From an uncultured Oscillospiraceae bacterium (GTDB lineage Bacteria > Bacillota > Clostridia > Oscillospirales > Oscillospiraceae), in the NCBI GenBank assembly GCA_934565615.1, contig CAKTIH010000059.1:1-13569 (forward strand): a DNA stretch of 13,569 nt, in the 5' to 3' direction. Every line of letters starts with the position of its first letter. The first letter of the stretch is position 1. This document shows, piece by piece, positions 13,331 through 13,569 of this stretch. Position numbers and translations under genes: made by a program. The notes under the pieces were generated by a model. The model saw nothing but the letters and a program-made list of their open reading frames with translations, was not told the origin of the DNA and did not search any database.

Positions 13331-13569
13331 GTGAAGGAGATAATGCAGGAACTTGACAGACTCTCCGGCAAGCGTCCGCTGGAGATAGTCAAAGACAAGA
13401 AGGAAGGAAAGAAAGTCGTTGAGTACTTCGGCGATTTCGTTCCTGAACAGTGGATCGTTGCTGCCGGTATGGATCCTTTCCTTATTTGCAAAGGCGGTGA
13501 CCCCCAGCCCCCCGAGGCCACGCTCGACTATATGCTGAGCGTTATGAATCCTCCGGCAGCCACCATGGC
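13331..13569 (+). CDS. 2-hydroxyacyl-CoA dehydratase subunit, N-terminal part (cut by window end)
   Basis: The first 79 codons are visible. After a charged helix, the stretch VVEYFGDFVPEQWIVAAGMDPF and then PEATLDYMLSVMNPPAATM matches the opening of the HgdA/HgdB, BcrB/C and FldB/C family, where a YF...VPEELI.AAG pattern precedes the Fe-S-binding cysteines. These enzymes use a [4Fe-4S] cluster and an ATP-driven activator to remove water from 2-hydroxyacyl-CoA, as in glutamate, leucine or aromatic amino-acid fermentation. Which substrate cannot be told from this part. The start is GTG at 13331, because AAGGAGG lies 7 nt upstream; ATG at 13343 would be too far. It is divergent from the MFS gene and the only plus-strand gene in the window. 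Confidence 0.85.
   Translation, partial: MKEIMQELDRLSGKRPLEIVKDKKEGKKVVEYFGDFVPEQWIVAAGMDPFLICKGGDPQPPEATLDYMLSVMNPPAATM

Overview
The window looks like chromosomal DNA of a strictly anaerobic, GC-rich Firmicute, most likely a gut Clostridia member of the Oscillospiraceae/Ruminococcaceae type. The reasons are GGAGG-type ribosome sites, the IS3-family remnant, several radical SAM enzymes, a Cys-rich proteome, and the start of a 2-hydroxyacyl-CoA dehydratase gene (an oxygen-sensitive amino-acid fermentation enzyme). The taxonomic placement is inference. All genes but the last run on the minus strand, so transcription goes from high to low coordinates.

Layout from the low end. Positions 1-396 hold a decayed IS3-family insertion sequence: the OrfA and OrfB ends are fused by an internal deletion, beside an inverted repeat and a hairpin. 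Positions 397-4403 form one tight minus-strand unit, read as lipoprotein binding protein, ABC ATPase, ABC permease (NitT/TauT type), a very Cys-rich DUF5714 protein and an ArsR-family repressor. A 16-bp perfect palindrome sits in the promoter of this unit, and the ArsR protein is the obvious candidate to bind it. A GC hairpin with five T separates this unit from the next one upstream.

Positions 4486-10086 form a second tight minus-strand unit, read as SAM methyltransferase, radical SAM protein, PaaK-like AMP-forming CoA ligase, sirtuin, second radical SAM protein and a small DUF1858/ScdA_N-like protein. Both radical SAM proteins belong to the Tes/MJ0619-like (COG1964) type. From memory, the methyltransferase / radical SAM / AMP-ligase trio resembles the poorly understood 'TrsM/TrsS/DVU_1553' neighbourhood known from Desulfovibrio and Clostridia. 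Its product is unknown to me. Overlapping or nearly abutting genes suggest co-translation.

Positions 10148-11560 encode a complete dihydrolipoamide dehydrogenase, and 11692-12858 an MFS transporter with its own good promoter and terminator. A 472-bp AT-rich divergent regulatory region (12859-13330) follows. It carries two copies of a GACTCAGTC pseudo-palindrome and a 15-bp inverted pair. At 13331 a plus-strand 2-hydroxyacyl-CoA dehydratase subunit gene starts and runs off the window.

Working model (inference): the ABC system imports a small molecule, possibly a thiol- or metal-ligand-bearing one. The ligase activates a carboxylate, the two radical SAM enzymes and the methyltransferase modify it, and the sirtuin may keep the ligase deacylated. 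The MFS/dehydratase pair appears to be a separate fermentation module under shared divergent control.
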